From positions 1 to 5,625 of the forward strand of contig JAEZAM010000019.1 of the NCBI GenBank assembly GCA_023430465.1: DNA of 5,625 bases. The letters run 5' to 3'. This document shows, in pieces, positions 5,206 through 5,625 of the stretch; position 1 is the stretch's first letter, and the number at the start of each line of letters is the position of its first letter. Under the pieces are notes generated by a model. The model had not been told where the DNA came from and made no database searches. It was given only the letters and a program-made list of their open reading frames with translations. Made by a program: the position numbers and the translations under genes. Origin of the DNA: Bacteroidota bacterium (GTDB taxonomy: Bacteria; Bacteroidota; Bacteroidia; Chitinophagales; Chitinophagaceae).

Positions 5206-5220
5206 GCTGAGGTTGAGGTT
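5206..5220 (+). repeat. Short GTTGAG hexamer array after the barrel stop
   Basis: GCTGAG, GTTGAG and a final GTT start at the first base after the TAG stop at 5203-5205. Motif, orientation relative to transcription and phase to the stop are the same as in the longer array after the beta-lactamase gene (96-58). Confidence 0.7.
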
Positions 5221-5255
5221 TTTTAATTTTTCATTTTAAATTTTTAATTAACCTC
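5215..5255 (+). terminator. AT-rich inverted repeat after the barrel gene (weak terminator candidate)
   Basis: GAGGTT (5215-5220) and AACCTC (5250-5255) can pair, enclosing 29 nt of almost pure A/T with further partial pairing. The T-rich tract lies inside the loop and not after the stem, so this is not a standard intrinsic terminator. The strong hairpin at 5382-5407 is the more likely end of the transcript. Confidence 0.25.
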
Positions 5256-5313
5256 CGGGCAGACATTCAGTATTACTACGCAAGCACCGATCTGAAAATA
5301 TCTTCCAAAACTG

Positions 5314-5341
5314 TTGACAGGCAAGGATCTCCGGTTATATA
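5314..5341 (+). promoter_or_regulatory. Promoter-like TTGACA-N16-TATATA inside the 3' intergenic region
   Basis: TTGACA (5314-5319), 16 nt, TATATA (5336-5341). This is close to the E. coli sigma-70 consensus but not the Bacteroidota one: TTG-N19-TATATAGC lacks the TTTG part. It points towards the palindrome and terminator at 5363-5415. It may be chance in AT-rich DNA, or drive a short RNA. Confidence 0.3.
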
Positions 5342-5362
5342 GCATTCGATTCTAATAAATGT

Positions 5363-5378
5363 GGAAAATATATTTTCC
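5363..5378. promoter_or_regulatory. Perfect 16-nt palindrome GGAAAATATATTTTCC
   Basis: All sixteen bases are self-complementary, and one G-U wobble pair on each side would extend it in RNA. It lies three bases before the terminator stem. It could be a protein-binding site for a dimeric regulator or a second hairpin in the transcript end. Confidence 0.4.
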
Positions 5379-5381
5379 GTT

Positions 5382-5415
5382 ATCCCGCTGGAAAAACCCA
5401 GCGGGATTTTTCTTT
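5382..5415 (+). terminator. Strong intrinsic terminator
   Basis: ATCCCGCTGG (5382-5391) pairs perfectly over 10 bp with CCAGCGGGAT (5398-5407) around the 6-nt loop AAAAAC. The T-tract TTTTTCTTT (5407-5415) follows, its first T also being the last base of the stem. It works rightward only, since the left flank has no T-run on the other strand. It probably ends transcription of the sigma / anti-sigma / barrel unit, about 180 nt after the barrel stop. Confidence 0.9.
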
Positions 5416-5444
5416 GCATCATTTTTGCTAATTGCGTACACTTG
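5413..5444 (+). promoter_or_regulatory. Bacteroidota promoter for the gene at the right edge
   Basis: TTTG (5413-5416), 20 nt, TACACTTG (5437-5444). Spacing is ideal, and the -7 box has one mismatch to TAnnTTTG. The TTTG shares bases with the T-tract of the preceding terminator. Transcription would begin near 5450, leaving a leader of about 75 nt before the ATG at 5525. Confidence 0.55.
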
Positions 5445-5451
5445 TAAACAG

Positions 5452-5504
5452 TTAGTTAAAGAAATCCGTGTTGAAATAAACGACACCCTGCACCCGTTAA
5501 CTAA
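5452..5504 (+). other. Inverted repeat in the leader of the right-edge gene
   Basis: TTAGTTAA (5452-5459) and TTAACTAA (5497-5504) are exact reverse complements 37 nt apart, within the predicted untranslated leader. They could form a long-loop stem in the mRNA. The pairs are AT-only apart from one G-C, so the structure would be weak. Confidence 0.25.
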
Positions 5505-5524
5505 AAGCGGTTAAAGGATACTCC

Positions 5525-5625
5525 ATGAAAAATATACTTGTTGTCACCTCACTTCTACTGGGCAGCGGCATTCTCCTGGTAGACACATCACCAAAAGCGA
5601 GACCAGCTTCCCGCTCCTTCAAAAG
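5525..5625 (+). CDS. Exported protein of unknown function, 5' end only
   Basis: The first 33 codons of a gene cut off by the window end. They read as a Sec signal peptide: MKN, a hydrophobic core ILVVTSLLLGSGILLV, then polar residues DTSPKARPASRSFK. Start support: AAAGGA (5514-5519) about five bases before the ATG, and a promoter at 5413-5444. No lipobox cysteine is visible in this part. Nothing can be said about function or length. Confidence 0.7.
   Translation, partial: MKNILVVTSLLLGSGILLVDTSPKARPASRSFK

Larger units (their letters stand above)
5348..5415 (+). ncRNA. Possible short RNA ending at the 5382-5415 terminator
   Basis: If the promoter-like boxes at 5314-5341 are used, a transcript of about 65-70 nt would run from near 5348 to the terminator. 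It would contain a 16-nt palindrome and the 10-bp terminator stem, with no open reading frame worth noting. It could equally be the 3' untranslated end of the barrel mRNA. This is a hypothesis from layout alone. Confidence 0.2.

Noticed and set aside
5443..5472. A third ECF-like promoter, TGTAAAC-N17-CGTGTT, before the right-edge gene
   Set aside because: It has an extra A in the -35 box, a 17-nt spacer and no CATT match, so it does not fit the pattern of the two matched elements. A normal Bacteroidota promoter lies just upstream.

Overview
The window looks like chromosomal DNA from a Bacteroidota bacterium, most likely of the Chitinophagaceae type. The taxonomic call is inference. It rests on several Bacteroidota-style promoter boxes (TAnnTTTG, two with a TTG about 20 nt upstream), mostly absent Shine-Dalgarno sites, and an ECF sigma / membrane anti-sigma / outer-membrane barrel gene order whose proteins resemble families I recall from that group. 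No insertion sequence, phage, CRISPR, tRNA or rRNA gene is visible.

Left half (minus strand): a glycine C-acetyltransferase gene (kbl, threonine breakdown, 2169 to 982) is followed after 66 nt by a lipoprotein class D (OXA-like) beta-lactamase gene (915 to 97). Each has its own TAnnTTTG box close to the chosen start codon. An array of degenerate GTTGAG hexamers begins directly after the beta-lactamase stop codon, and a GC-rich, repeat-like segment fills the left edge.

Centre (2170-2692): a divergent control region. It reads leftward into kbl and rightward into a 65-codon gene for a small secreted, two-cysteine protein (2391-2588). The last codons of that gene double as an intrinsic terminator. 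Two ECF-type promoter candidates, one before the small gene and one before the sigma gene, share GTAACATT and a CGT exactly 21 nt further on. This suggests the sigma factor controls itself and the small secreted protein.

Right half (plus strand): an ECF sigma factor (2693-3178), a 365-aa single-pass membrane anti-sigma-like protein with a tandemly duplicated cytoplasmic domain (3194-4291), and a 281-aa outer-membrane beta-barrel protein (4360-5205). These probably form one envelope-signalling unit. It is followed by a second, shorter GTTGAG array, an AT-rich segment, a possible small RNA unit (TTGACA-N16-TATATA, a 16-nt palindrome and a perfect 10-bp terminator), a promoter, and the first 33 codons of another exported protein (5525 to the window end).

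The most interesting theme is the ECF module: sigma factor, duplicated-domain anti-sigma protein, small non-TonB barrel and a small secreted protein, linked by matched promoters. Members of each family are familiar, but the inferred circuit is not one I can name.
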